Source: Candidatus Thorarchaeota archaeon
GTDB taxonomy: Archaea > Asgardarchaeota > Thorarchaeia > Thorarchaeales > Thorarchaeaceae
Direction of reading: 5' to 3'
Assembly (NCBI GenBank): GCA_008080745.1
Contig: SHMX01000004.1
Coordinates: 1 to 64,000 of the forward strand
DNA: 64,000 nucleotides
Below are positions 16,658 through 23,837 of the stretch, in pieces (within the stretch, counting starts at the first letter, position 1; each line of letters opens with the position of its first letter). A program made the position numbers and the translations under genes. Below the pieces are notes generated by a model. The model was not told the origin of the DNA. It worked only from the letters and a program-made list of their open reading frames with translations, and ran no database searches.

Positions 16658-18091
16658 TTGACAGAGAAAGGAAAATCACAAGCCGCAGAAAATGTCAAAC
16701 CTTTACGAGATCTATTTCATTTCGATCACTTCTCGGAGTTCTATAAACTGTATGTCCCCATCTCTATCCTCGTGGGTCTGGTATGTGGACTTGCAATGGT
16801 GGCTTTTCAATTATTTATCGATGGTATGATATTTCTCTTCTCAGGAATACCCCTATTCATTGCGCCACTTATTGGTGGATTATTTTCTGGAGTGCTGATA
16901 TATTTTGGAGTTCGAGAGATTGAAGGGAGTGGTATTTCCAAGGCGATTGAACTTACTCATGACATAGGTGAATTGCATCCTAGAACTGCTATTACAAAAA
17001 TAATTGCGACATCAGTTTCTATAGGTAGTGGTAATCCGGTTGGTCGTGAAGGGCCTGCTGTTCTTATTGGTGCGGCTATAGCTAATACTATTGGTAAGAA
17101 GATGGGGTATTGTGATGTGCCTACCCTTCGAGTTTTTACTATGATGGGCTCAGCTGCATGCACAGCGGGTATCTATAAGGCTCCCTTGGGTGGAGCTCTC
17201 TTTGCATCAGAGGCCCCATATAAGAGAGATGCTCGAATGGGTTATTTCGTTCCAACCATTTTAGCTGCTATCACATCTTATTTGGTATTTACCATAATTA
17301 TGGGAATTCAACCTCTACTCCCAATCGAGAATGGATTTGTCCTTACCTTTGAGGTTGTCCCTCTCATTATCGCTATGGGTGTAGTATGTGGTGCTGTAGC
17401 AATTCTGTTTTCTGTTTCTCTGATGGCTACACGTAATTTTTTCAAAATCAAACTACCAAACTGGGCCGACCCTATTGTAGGAGCACTTTTTGCATGCGGA
17501 GTGATCTTTGTAACTGGTTTATTTCTGGATCCTCATCTCACAGTAGCGGGTATGGGTTATGACGTAATTGGTTTCATATCGACAACCACAATACCGATTT
17601 CTGCTCTCCTAGTACTTCTTTTTGGAAAATTGTTTACCACCTCCTTTGTTGTAGCAGGTCGTGTATCAGGCGGTGTATTGGCCTCCTCATTATTTGTTGG
17701 TGCTATGTTGGGAGCTATCTTTGGGGAGATTTTTTTCCCCCATCAGGTCATTGCATTCATGATTATGGGAATGGGTGGCCTTTTGGCAGCCAATACTAAC
17801 ACGCCAATCGCAACAACGATACTCATTCTAGAAATCAGTCACAGTTTTGATCTATTGATTCCTCTTGCCATTTGTATATGTGTGTCTTATCTTGTTGGAG
17901 GAGGTACTTCCCTTTATGAAGGTCAAAAGGTTGCAAGGTCTGATGAAGCGCCAAACTACTATGCGCCCATTACATCTCCTCCTTATCCTGATTTGGGGAA
18001 GAGTATCGAAACCTCTAATCCTGCGGATTGTGATTCCAAAAAATCTGAAATATCGAGCCAAGAAGAAAAGTCAAATCCGTTCAGAGAATAA
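16658..18091 (+). CDS. ClC-type chloride channel/transporter
   Basis: A 477-residue integral membrane anion transporter. The TTG at 16658 is the only plausible start. ClC signatures are present in order: EGSGIS (anion-binding loop, near residue 90), GNPVGREGPAVLIG (near 126, with the gating Glu in GREGP), IYKAPLGGALFASE (near 175), and GRVSGGVLAS (near 340), matching the GGIFAP loop. About ten helices are expected. The residue after FASE is Ala, whereas the H+/Cl- exchanger ClC-ec1 has EE there, so the internal proton-transfer Glu may be absent. There are no CBS domains; the last 55 residues are a polar, Ser/Pro-rich cytoplasmic tail. It is divergent from the winged-helix gene. Confidence 0.92.
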   Translation: MTEKGKSQAAENVKPLRDLFHFDHFSEFYKLYVPISILVGLVCGLAMVAFQLFIDGMIFLFSGIPLFIAPLIGGLFSGVLIYFGVREIEGSGISKAIELTHDIGELHPRTAITKIIATSVSIGSGNPVGREGPAVLIGAAIANTIGKKMGYCDVPTLRVFTMMGSAACTAGIYKAPLGGALFASEAPYKRDARMGYFVPTILAAITSYLVFTIIMGIQPLLPIENGFVLTFEVVPLIIAMGVVCGAVAILFSVSLMATRNFFKIKLPNWADPIVGALFACGVIFVTGLFLDPHLTVAGMGYDVIGFISTTTIPISALLVLLFGKLFTTSFVVAGRVSGGVLASSLFVGAMLGAIFGEIFFPHQVIAFMIMGMGGLLAANTNTPIATTILILEISHSFDLLIPLAICICVSYLVGGGTSLYEGQKVARSDEAPNYYAPITSPPYPDLGKSIETSNPADCDSKKSEISSQEEKSNPFRE

Positions 18092-18144
18092 TGAAAAATC
18101 GAATCACTAATATCTCCCTATTGAATGATTGAATTGAAATGTTC

Positions 18145-18150
18145 TTATAT
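18145..18150 (+). promoter_or_regulatory. TATA box inside the annotatable 5' end of the next gene
   Basis: GTTCTTATATAGG fits the archaeal TATA element and predicts transcription starting near 18173, supporting ATG 18200 rather than ATG 18125 as the start of the following gene. Confidence 0.45.
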
Positions 18151-18199
18151 AGGTGAACTTATCCGGAATCGAGAACGAAACCTAAGATGTGTTGAAAAC

Positions 18200-18568
18200 A
18201 TGAATCAAATCGCCACGTTCATCTTAGACCTTGAAACAAGCCCACTAAGCAAAATCCGAGGGTCTGAGAAACGCATCCCAGTTGAGATACTTGTTGACTA
18301 CGAGAACACATATGTTATTCTTGACTGTGGCTGTTGTCCAGAACTACTTGCAAGTCGACTTCCTGGTGGTGTGCTGATTCCAATTGCTTCTTCTTTTAAG
18401 ACATTCTTTGAGAAGCATAATATGAGAAATGTTGCTGTTGATGTTGATGGTAACAAGATGACACGAACATACCGTGGCAACATTGAAGCAGAAGAAGTAG
18501 ATTCCCTTAGGGAGTCAGTTCAGACCGCAATTTTTGATTTTATGAAGAAGCGGAAAAAAGCGAATTAA
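18200..18568 (+). CDS. Hypothetical protein, 122 aa
   Basis: Family not recognised. The frame is open from ATG 18125, but a TATA element at 18145-18150 makes ATG 18200 (MNQIATFILDL) more likely. The 122-residue protein is alpha/beta: TYVILDCGCCPELLA has three Cys, two of them adjacent (CGCC), followed by VLIPIASSFKTFFEKH and VAVDVDGNKMTRTYRG, and a helical, basic C-terminus. The CGCC cluster could be a metal or thiol site, but no partner motif is present. It ends in a bidirectional terminator shared with the convergent serC. Confidence 0.65.
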   Translation: MNQIATFILDLETSPLSKIRGSEKRIPVEILVDYENTYVILDCGCCPELLASRLPGGVLIPIASSFKTFFEKHNMRNVAVDVDGNKMTRTYRGNIEAEEVDSLRESVQTAIFDFMKKRKKAN

Positions 18569-18574
18569 AAAAGT

Positions 18575-18593
18575 AGAGGGAAAAAATCCCTCT
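18575..18593. terminator. Bidirectional hairpin terminator
   Basis: Stem AGAGGGA/TCCCTCT with a loop of five A lies between the convergent hypothetical gene and serC. Confidence 0.7.
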
Positions 18594-18602
18594 TGATTGC
18601 AG

Positions 18603-19688
18603 TTATTGATGCTCCTCGTGGAATTCCTTCATGAATTCAGCTAGTTTCTCAACGCCTTCTAAAGGCATTGCATTATAGATTGAAGCACGCATTCCACCAA
18701 TGGAACGATGTCCTTTTAGACCGATGAGATCTCGCTTTGCTCCTTCTGCAACCATCTTTGCTTCGAGTTCATCTGATTCGAGTGTGAATGTCACATTCAT
18801 CAAGGATCGAGAATCGGGTCTCGCATGTCCACGATAGAATCCATTAGACCTATCTATGACATCATAGAGAAGTTTAGCCTTCTCACGATTGATTTTCTCA
18901 ATAGCAGGTACTCCACCTATCTCTTTCAAGTAATCCATTGCTAGCTTACAAAAGTAGATTGCAAAGGAGGGTGGGGTATGAAATAGTGAATTCTTTACAA
19001 TTTCTGTCTTCCATTTGAATAGTGTTGGGCTATCCTCTGGAGCTCGATCTGCTAAATCTTCTCGGACTATCAAAAGAGTCACTCCTGCAGGACCCAAGTT
19101 CTTCTGAGCACCAGCATAAATGACACCGAAGTCCTTCACATCGATAACTTGATCCATCAGATTTGATGACATATCACAGACTAAGGGAACATTATCAGAT
19201 GTTTTTGGCCAGGTTTGGAATTCAGTTCCATAAAGCGTGTTATTTCCAGTAATGTGTGCAAAAGCTGTATCATCACTGAATGAGATGCCTTTTGGTATGT
19301 ATCTGAATAAATCGTCCTCTGACGAAGCAACTACTTTGACTTCTCCATAGTGCTTTGCCTCCTTAATCGCTTTAGTTGACCAACCACCGGTATTGACGTA
19401 TTCCATTGGTTTCCCTTCTACTTGAAGATTGAATGGAACCTGCCAGAATTGGGTAGAAGCTCCTCCTTGTAGCCATAGGATCTTGTAGTCTTCTGGTATA
19501 TTCATCAGTTCTCTAACATTATCGATGGCTTCATTGTGGAGTTCATCGTATTCCTTGGACCTGTGAGATATCTCAAGAATCGATATACCAGTGTCTCTAA
19601 AATTCAGCAGTTCCTCCTTTGCCTTTTCCAATGCTTGCAGAGGAAGAGTTGCAGGACCGGGATAGAAGTTGTATACCCTCTTAGTCAT
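18603..19688 (-). CDS. serC: Phosphoserine aminotransferase
   Basis: A PLP enzyme converting 3-phosphohydroxypyruvate plus glutamate to phosphoserine in serine synthesis (and acting in vitamin B6 synthesis in some bacteria). The 361-residue length is standard. Signatures include FYPGPATLP at the N-terminus, GGASTQF near 75 (phosphate/PLP loop), a WSTKAIKEA segment, and the Schiff-base Lys in YAGAQKNLGPAG (about residue 196). HRSIGGMRASIYNAMP near the C-terminus is typical of SerC. It lies 22 bp downstream of the DUF1015 gene in the same direction, so the two form an operon. Confidence 0.95.
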   Translation of the reverse strand: MTKRVYNFYPGPATLPLQALEKAKEELLNFRDTGISILEISHRSKEYDELHNEAIDNVRELMNIPEDYKILWLQGGASTQFWQVPFNLQVEGKPMEYVNTGGWSTKAIKEAKHYGEVKVVASSEDDLFRYIPKGISFSDDTAFAHITGNNTLYGTEFQTWPKTSDNVPLVCDMSSNLMDQVIDVKDFGVIYAGAQKNLGPAGVTLLIVREDLADRAPEDSPTLFKWKTEIVKNSLFHTPPSFAIYFCKLAMDYLKEIGGVPAIEKINREKAKLLYDVIDRSNGFYRGHARPDSRSLMNVTFTLESDELEAKMVAEGAKRDLIGLKGHRSIGGMRASIYNAMPLEGVEKLAEFMKEFHEEHQ

Positions 19689-19710
19689 TTCATTACACCT
19701 TTTATTATGC

Positions 19711-21042
19711 TTAGTCTAGTTTGTTTATTGTGAAGCCTGTCCATACCTTTGGGAAGAAAAATGTGCTCTTCTGAGGCATGCATTCGAAGTTACGTGAAAC
19801 CGCTTCAACCTCGGATAGTCGTGTAGGATTCATGAAGAACACAGCCTGAGCTTCCTCCTTTACTGAATTAATAGATTGCTCTACGGCATCACCGATACCC
19901 TTAATGTAGACCACGTATCCACCACCTGTCATGGTTCCCTGAGAGAGTTTCTCTTTATCGATTCCAAGGACCTTATCCAGCACCAATTTGTGAAGCATTG
20001 CAACATCCAGTTTCCGATATTCTTCTGATTTCTCAGGCATTGCTTTATCCATGGCTGAAGTATCTCGAAGGGTGAGAACATAGAATTTTCCATCATCCAT
20101 AAAGAGTCCTAGAGAGTGCTTACCCTCATTGAATTCCTTATCCATCCGTGAGAACATCTCATCTTTGTTACTAAATTCTTGAATATCGAATTCCTTCTTG
20201 ACTCCATCGAGAAGTTTTATTTTGTCAAAATCTTCTAGGTTCTGAACAATTCTATGAGTTGGAAGAATAACTAGACCGGGATTAGCAGTATTGACGAACG
20301 TCAACATTCGATATTTTGCACTTTCAAGGCCTGGTTCTTCTTTTGAGAATGCCAGTGCTGTCTTATATCGATGATGACCATCTGCGATGATCACATATTT
20401 GTCCTTCATGTATTGGGTTATTCTTCCCGTATCCTCCGGATTGGAAATTCTCCAGATTCGATGTCGAACACCCTCTTCTTCAGTAACATCGATTATTGCC
20501 TTCTCTTTCATCGCTTTTTCTAATATCTTATCGACCTCTCCCTCATGGTCTGGATATATTACAAAAATTTGTCCGAAGTTTGCTTTTGTTTCTCGCAATA
20601 AACTGAGTCTGTCAATGATATCTTTTGGCAACGTTTCTTCATGCTGAAGTACTCCTGCAAAAGAACCAGATTCAGGGGCTTCTGTTGCAAATTCTTCTAG
20701 CTCAATAAGACCAATGAATCCAAATCGAAAGAGTTCTTCACCATCTACAGTGAAGTTCCATCCATATACATAGAATGATTCAGAATTCTCCTGTTTTAGA
20801 ACACCTTCCTCAATCCATTGATGCAATAGATCTCGTGCACGAGTATATTGATTTGATACATCTGTATCATCATCTTGTGGTTTGTTCTTTATGATCCAAG
20901 ATATGTTATACTGTGACAAAGATTGGAGTTTGTCCACCTTTTTTCCTTTGATAATGTCGTAAGGGGGTGAAACCACTTTGGACATATCGCTAATTTTGTC
21001 TTTGTTGTATCTGTACGCCTTGAATGGAATTACACGCACCAT
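19711..21042 (-). CDS. DUF1015 family protein, in operon with serC
   Basis: A 443-residue cytoplasmic protein from ATG 21042 (MVRVIPFKAYRYN); the frame extends upstream to 21087, but those residues are not part of the family's usual start. Family landmarks are VSPPYDII near the N-terminus, GFIGLIEL, YVIADGHHRYKTALAF (about 225-240) and LPTHRIV (about 268). DUF1015 members occur with serine-biosynthesis genes in many prokaryotes. No phosphoserine phosphatase (SerB) motif appears in this window, so a role in phosphoserine or serine metabolism is a reasonable inference, but the biochemical activity is not shown. It is the first gene of the two-gene unit with serC. Confidence 0.85.
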   Translation of the reverse strand: MVRVIPFKAYRYNKDKISDMSKVVSPPYDIIKGKKVDKLQSLSQYNISWIIKNKPQDDDTDVSNQYTRARDLLHQWIEEGVLKQENSESFYVYGWNFTVDGEELFRFGFIGLIELEEFATEAPESGSFAGVLQHEETLPKDIIDRLSLLRETKANFGQIFVIYPDHEGEVDKILEKAMKEKAIIDVTEEEGVRHRIWRISNPEDTGRITQYMKDKYVIIADGHHRYKTALAFSKEEPGLESAKYRMLTFVNTANPGLVILPTHRIVQNLEDFDKIKLLDGVKKEFDIQEFSNKDEMFSRMDKEFNEGKHSLGLFMDDGKFYVLTLRDTSAMDKAMPEKSEEYRKLDVAMLHKLVLDKVLGIDKEKLSQGTMTGGGYVVYIKGIGDAVEQSINSVKEEAQAVFFMNPTRLSEVEAVSRNFECMPQKSTFFFPKVWTGFTINKLD

Positions 21043-21228
21043 TTTGTCAATCTCCTGACGGTCTCTGTTATACTTCACAGACCACAATCCGCGGGTCTTT
21101 TTGCTTAATCATAAGTGTTTCTTTACGAATCAATTTTTCAATAAATTCCTTATTTTTGACGAAAGCGAATGATTTAAATTCTTTAGAAACCACCGCACGA
21201 AAACTAACAGGTCTGGTGGCAACTTACT

Positions 21229-21489
21229 TTGGAATTTTGTGAAAAATGTGGTGCTTTAATGCTCCCGAAAAAAAAGGAAGACGGAGAAACTGTACTTCGG
21301 TGCAGAGAATGTGGTCATGAGAAGGATGTAGAAAAGTCGGAATACAAAGTTGAGTATAGGATCAAGCATTCTCCAAGAGAAAAGATAGTTGTCATTGAAG
21401 GAGATTCTAAAAAGAAGGGAGAAATGTCTGAAGATGAGCGCCGAGAACGAAGAAAACAGATTCTAGAGTTTTATGAATCTGACGACTAG
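21229..21489 (+). CDS. TFS/RpoM-like N-terminal zinc-ribbon protein
   Basis: An 86-residue protein. The N-terminal ribbon FCEKCGALMLP...LRCRECGHEK has four Cys (about 4, 7, 25 and 28), matching the N-terminal ribbon of archaeal TFS and RPB9. Archaeal TFS is about 105-115 residues and has a second, RNA-cleavage ribbon with an Asp-Glu pair; here that half is absent, replaced by a charged helix ending in EMSEDERRERRKQILEFYESDD. It therefore probably binds RNA polymerase without TFS cleavage activity; this is inferred. Start is TTG 21229 with GGTGGC about 10 bp upstream and a TATA-like GATTTAAATTC near 21170. Confidence 0.75.
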   Translation: MEFCEKCGALMLPKKKEDGETVLRCRECGHEKDVEKSEYKVEYRIKHSPREKIVVIEGDSKKKGEMSEDERRERRKQILEFYESDD

Positions 21490-21624
21490 CTTGCAGTCAC
21501 TCCGAGGAATCTTTAAGTTACCCAATACATATGATATACTATAACGAAAGGACCGTATGACTAATTGCTTCGTTTTAAACCAAATTTAACCAAACACCGC
21601 GGACTTTTGTAGGGAGGTAAAAAT

Positions 21625-22500
21625 ATGACTAAGAAGAAATTAGAGCTTCTTTACGATGTTTCCAATTATGTGTTAGATCACGGAGATGTCGCAGACAAAT
21701 TGCGTCTCATTGCTGCTGGATATGATGTTTCTGATTCTGCAGTAAAAGAGGTTGTTGATGAATTACAGAAATTGATGAATCCCGATGGTGGCATTCCCTT
21801 CAATGTAGAAAAGGGGAATCCCAGTTCTGTAAAAGATACAGCTGAGATACTCTATCTTATTGTTAAGATTGATGGAGTTGACGCGGATCTAAAATCCCAG
21901 ATGATATCCTTCTTGGTTTCTCGTCAGAAAAAAGATGGAGGATTTGCAGAGGCTCTAAACCTAGATGACCTCATCGAAGATAAATGGGGTGGCACAACTG
22001 GTAGAGAATGGTATCCTGTTGGAGTGAGTATTACTTGGCTAACAGGCAAGGCTTTGGAAGCCCTGGTTTTAGCAGGATATGATGACACTGTTCGACTAAG
22101 GGCGGCTCGTGACTTTCTTTTGTATTCTCAGCATGAAGACGGTCATTGGCCCGATTACAAAGGACAGGAAATTTCGGATCCACTTGCTACTGGAAATATT
22201 CTTCCAGCCCTTCAAGTAATGGGGGTGAATTCCGATCACAAGGTCTACAAAGATGCCCGCGCAGCATTACTTCAGCATCTTAAATCATCTGTTGAAACCA
22301 AATCTACTCTAGATATGGTAGACCTATTATCTGTCGGAGAACCAAAGGATGACCTTGAGAAAAGACTGATGGGTACCGCAGTTGAACTAATCAAGGAATC
22401 ACAAAACAAAGATGGTGGTTGGTCTCAATTAGGTTCTAAGAAAAGTGATCCAGAGCTTTCATCATTACTTGCCTATGTAGTCGCTAGAGTATCAATCTAA
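21625..22500 (+). CDS. Prenyltransferase/squalene-cyclase-fold repeat protein
   Basis: A 291-residue soluble protein built of helical hairpins with QW-like turns: LMNPDGGIPF (about 53), SRQKKDGGFAE (about 108), SQHEDGHWPD (about 172) and SQNKDGGWSQ (about 268). This is the alpha/alpha-toroid fold of squalene cyclases, prenyltransferase beta subunits and alpha-2-macroglobulin complement domains. The catalytic DxDD of cyclases and the zinc ligands of protein prenyltransferases are not obvious, so it is better called a fold relative than a cyclase. ATG 21625 follows AGGGAGGT at about 8 bp. The MGMT gene follows after 14 bp, so co-transcription is likely. Confidence 0.8.
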   Translation: MTKKKLELLYDVSNYVLDHGDVADKLRLIAAGYDVSDSAVKEVVDELQKLMNPDGGIPFNVEKGNPSSVKDTAEILYLIVKIDGVDADLKSQMISFLVSRQKKDGGFAEALNLDDLIEDKWGGTTGREWYPVGVSITWLTGKALEALVLAGYDDTVRLRAARDFLLYSQHEDGHWPDYKGQEISDPLATGNILPALQVMGVNSDHKVYKDARAALLQHLKSSVETKSTLDMVDLLSVGEPKDDLEKRLMGTAVELIKESQNKDGGWSQLGSKKSDPELSSLLAYVVARVSI

Positions 22501-22514
22501 AAATCGGTGAGAGT

Positions 22515-23012
22515 ATGTCAAAGACTATATCGGTTCTTAAAAGAAAGAACCGTTATGTTGCCGGGGTCTTCACTGACCTCGGTCTCTTTTCAACTTCTCT
22601 TCCTCGAGAAAGTAGAGAATCTGCTATCTCTGCATTAAAGGGGAAACAAATGGAGCTAATCAACACACCTGAAAGATTAGCAGTACTTGATATTGTTTTT
22701 AGAATTGATGAGGGTGCTGAGGATGTATCAGTATCCGAGGTGAAAGTAGACTTGTCTGGCCTGACGGAAAAGCAAAGACTAGTCTATCAGGCATTGTTAG
22801 AGATACCTCGTGGTGAAACGATTACTTACGGCCAACTTGCAGAACGAGCTGGATGTCCAAATGGAGCTCGGTTTGTTGGTACATGTATGGCTAATAACCG
22901 ACTTGGACCAATTATTCCTTGTCACCGAGTTGTAGCGAGTAATGGACTAGGTGGTTATGGACCCGGCCTTGATAAAAAGCGTGATTTACTTCAAAAAGAA
23001 GGTGTTTTATAG
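22515..23012 (+). CDS. ogt: Methylated-DNA-protein cysteine methyltransferase (MGMT/Ogt)
   Basis: A suicide DNA-repair protein that transfers the alkyl group from O6-alkylguanine to its own Cys. The active-site motif IIPCHRVV is at residues 133-140 (Cys136), the recognition helix includes GARFVGTCMANN with the RxVGxxMxxN pattern, and YGQLAERAG precedes it. The C-terminal GGYGPGLDKKRDLLQKEGV is standard. The N-terminal domain (about 75 residues) is diverged, as often in archaea. GGTGAGAG precedes ATG 22515. It follows the squalene-cyclase-fold gene by 14 bp. Confidence 0.93.
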   Translation: MSKTISVLKRKNRYVAGVFTDLGLFSTSLPRESRESAISALKGKQMELINTPERLAVLDIVFRIDEGAEDVSVSEVKVDLSGLTEKQRLVYQALLEIPRGETITYGQLAERAGCPNGARFVGTCMANNRLGPIIPCHRVVASNGLGGYGPGLDKKRDLLQKEGVL

Positions 23013-23048
23013 ATAAAGACCGTGATTCGCGGATTGTTTTCTCATAAG

Positions 23049-23057
23049 CTTTTATTT
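23049..23057 (+). promoter_or_regulatory. TATA-like element and Shine-Dalgarno deciding a TTG start
   Basis: CTTTTATTT at 23049-23057 is placed for transcription near 23080; AAGGAG at about 23097-23102 then lies 10 bp before TTG 23113. Together they mark TTG 23113, not an upstream TTG at 23056, as the start of the next gene. Confidence 0.5.
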
Positions 23058-23112
23058 GGTTTCCTACAAGAGTATATCTTGGGACCACACCTGCGCAAGG
23101 AGTGTTATACGA

Positions 23113-23580
23113 TTGAACTTGAAAGTTCGTAGAAATGGCGAAATTGTTGAACTTCGAAAAGTAGAGTTGGAAGAGCTTAGTCCTCCACTCTATAGAACAT
23201 TGATTGGCTATAACTCTCTAAAGCGATTGGGTTATTCTATCTCTTTCATTAGACCTAAGAAGAGTTCTTCTGGTGATTTTGAAAGGATTAGATACAACTT
23301 CATTGAGAGAGGGATTATCACCCGTCAACTTGAGGAAGAACTTGAGCCTGACATGAAGCGAGGAATACTGAATCAATTACCACGTGGTGATTTCAGCATT
23401 GTTTTGCTTTTAACTCAAGTACCTCGTCGTGGTGTTAACATCAGACTCGACAAATTTGAGTACGAATTTCTGGGCTGTACATTACTTAGAAATAATGAAG
23501 TACTTGATGTCGTCATGAATACAGCACCAACCAGAGACATCCTAATGCCAATGTATGAAGAAACTATAGTTCCTTCATGA
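23113..23580 (+). CDS. Hypothetical protein, 155 aa
   Basis: Family not recognised. Starting at TTG 23113 behind AAGGAG, it begins with an amphipathic beta pattern LNLKVRRNGEIVELRKVELEEL, then helix YRTLIGYNSLKRLGY, a basic loop RPKKSSSGDFERIRYNF, and further strands FSIVLLLTQVPRRGVNIRL and YEFLGCTLLRNNEVLDVVM. This is a compact alpha/beta protein with no Cys pairs, signal or membrane helix. An in-frame TTG 57 bp upstream overlaps the probable promoter and is discounted. It is the last of a co-directional run after MGMT, with a gap of 100 bp, and converges on the 52-residue membrane protein gene. Confidence 0.7.
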   Translation: MNLKVRRNGEIVELRKVELEELSPPLYRTLIGYNSLKRLGYSISFIRPKKSSSGDFERIRYNFIERGIITRQLEEELEPDMKRGILNQLPRGDFSIVLLLTQVPRRGVNIRLDKFEYEFLGCTLLRNNEVLDVVMNTAPTRDILMPMYEETIVPS

Positions 23581-23584
23581 AAAA

Positions 23585-23743
23585 TCAAAAATCTTGACTG
23601 AAGGGCGTCGATCTTTTCTCAAGTTCGGCTAGCTCTTCTTTCTTCTTCTTTGTCCTATATGCTGCTAAAGCAGCACGACCTAGTAGCAGTGCCAAGGGCA
23701 CAATCCACCAAATCAAAATCCAGGTAAGGTCGAAAAACTGCAT
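23585..23743 (-). CDS. Small single-pass membrane protein, 52 aa
   Basis: A short minus-strand gene, ATG 23743-23741 to TGA 23587-23585. It starts MQFFDLTWILIWWIVPLALL, a strongly hydrophobic Trp-rich helix (about residues 5-23), continues with GRAALAAYR, then a highly basic/acidic tail (TKKKKEELAELEKR) and ends FSQDF. The clean split between a membrane helix and a charged cytoplasmic helix is not expected by chance. It is too short for typical ORF length limits. Its stop lies 4 bp from the stop of the convergent 23113-23580 gene; its 5' end is divergent from the 559-residue unknown gene. Confidence 0.65.
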   Translation of the reverse strand: MQFFDLTWILIWWIVPLALLLGRAALAAYRTKKKKEELAELEKRSTPFSQDF

Positions 23744-23837
23744 CCTTAATCACTACTCAATAATTCTAACTTCAATTAAAAGTGCTGTCTTCGGCATTAG
23801 AGTAGTTTTTATTTCCATTTTCTCATGTTCTCTTTGA

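Noticed and set aside
21625-22500. Calling this a squalene-hopene cyclase
   Set aside because: Only the repeat fold is supported; the DxDD catalytic motif and the usual length (about 600 aa) are missing.
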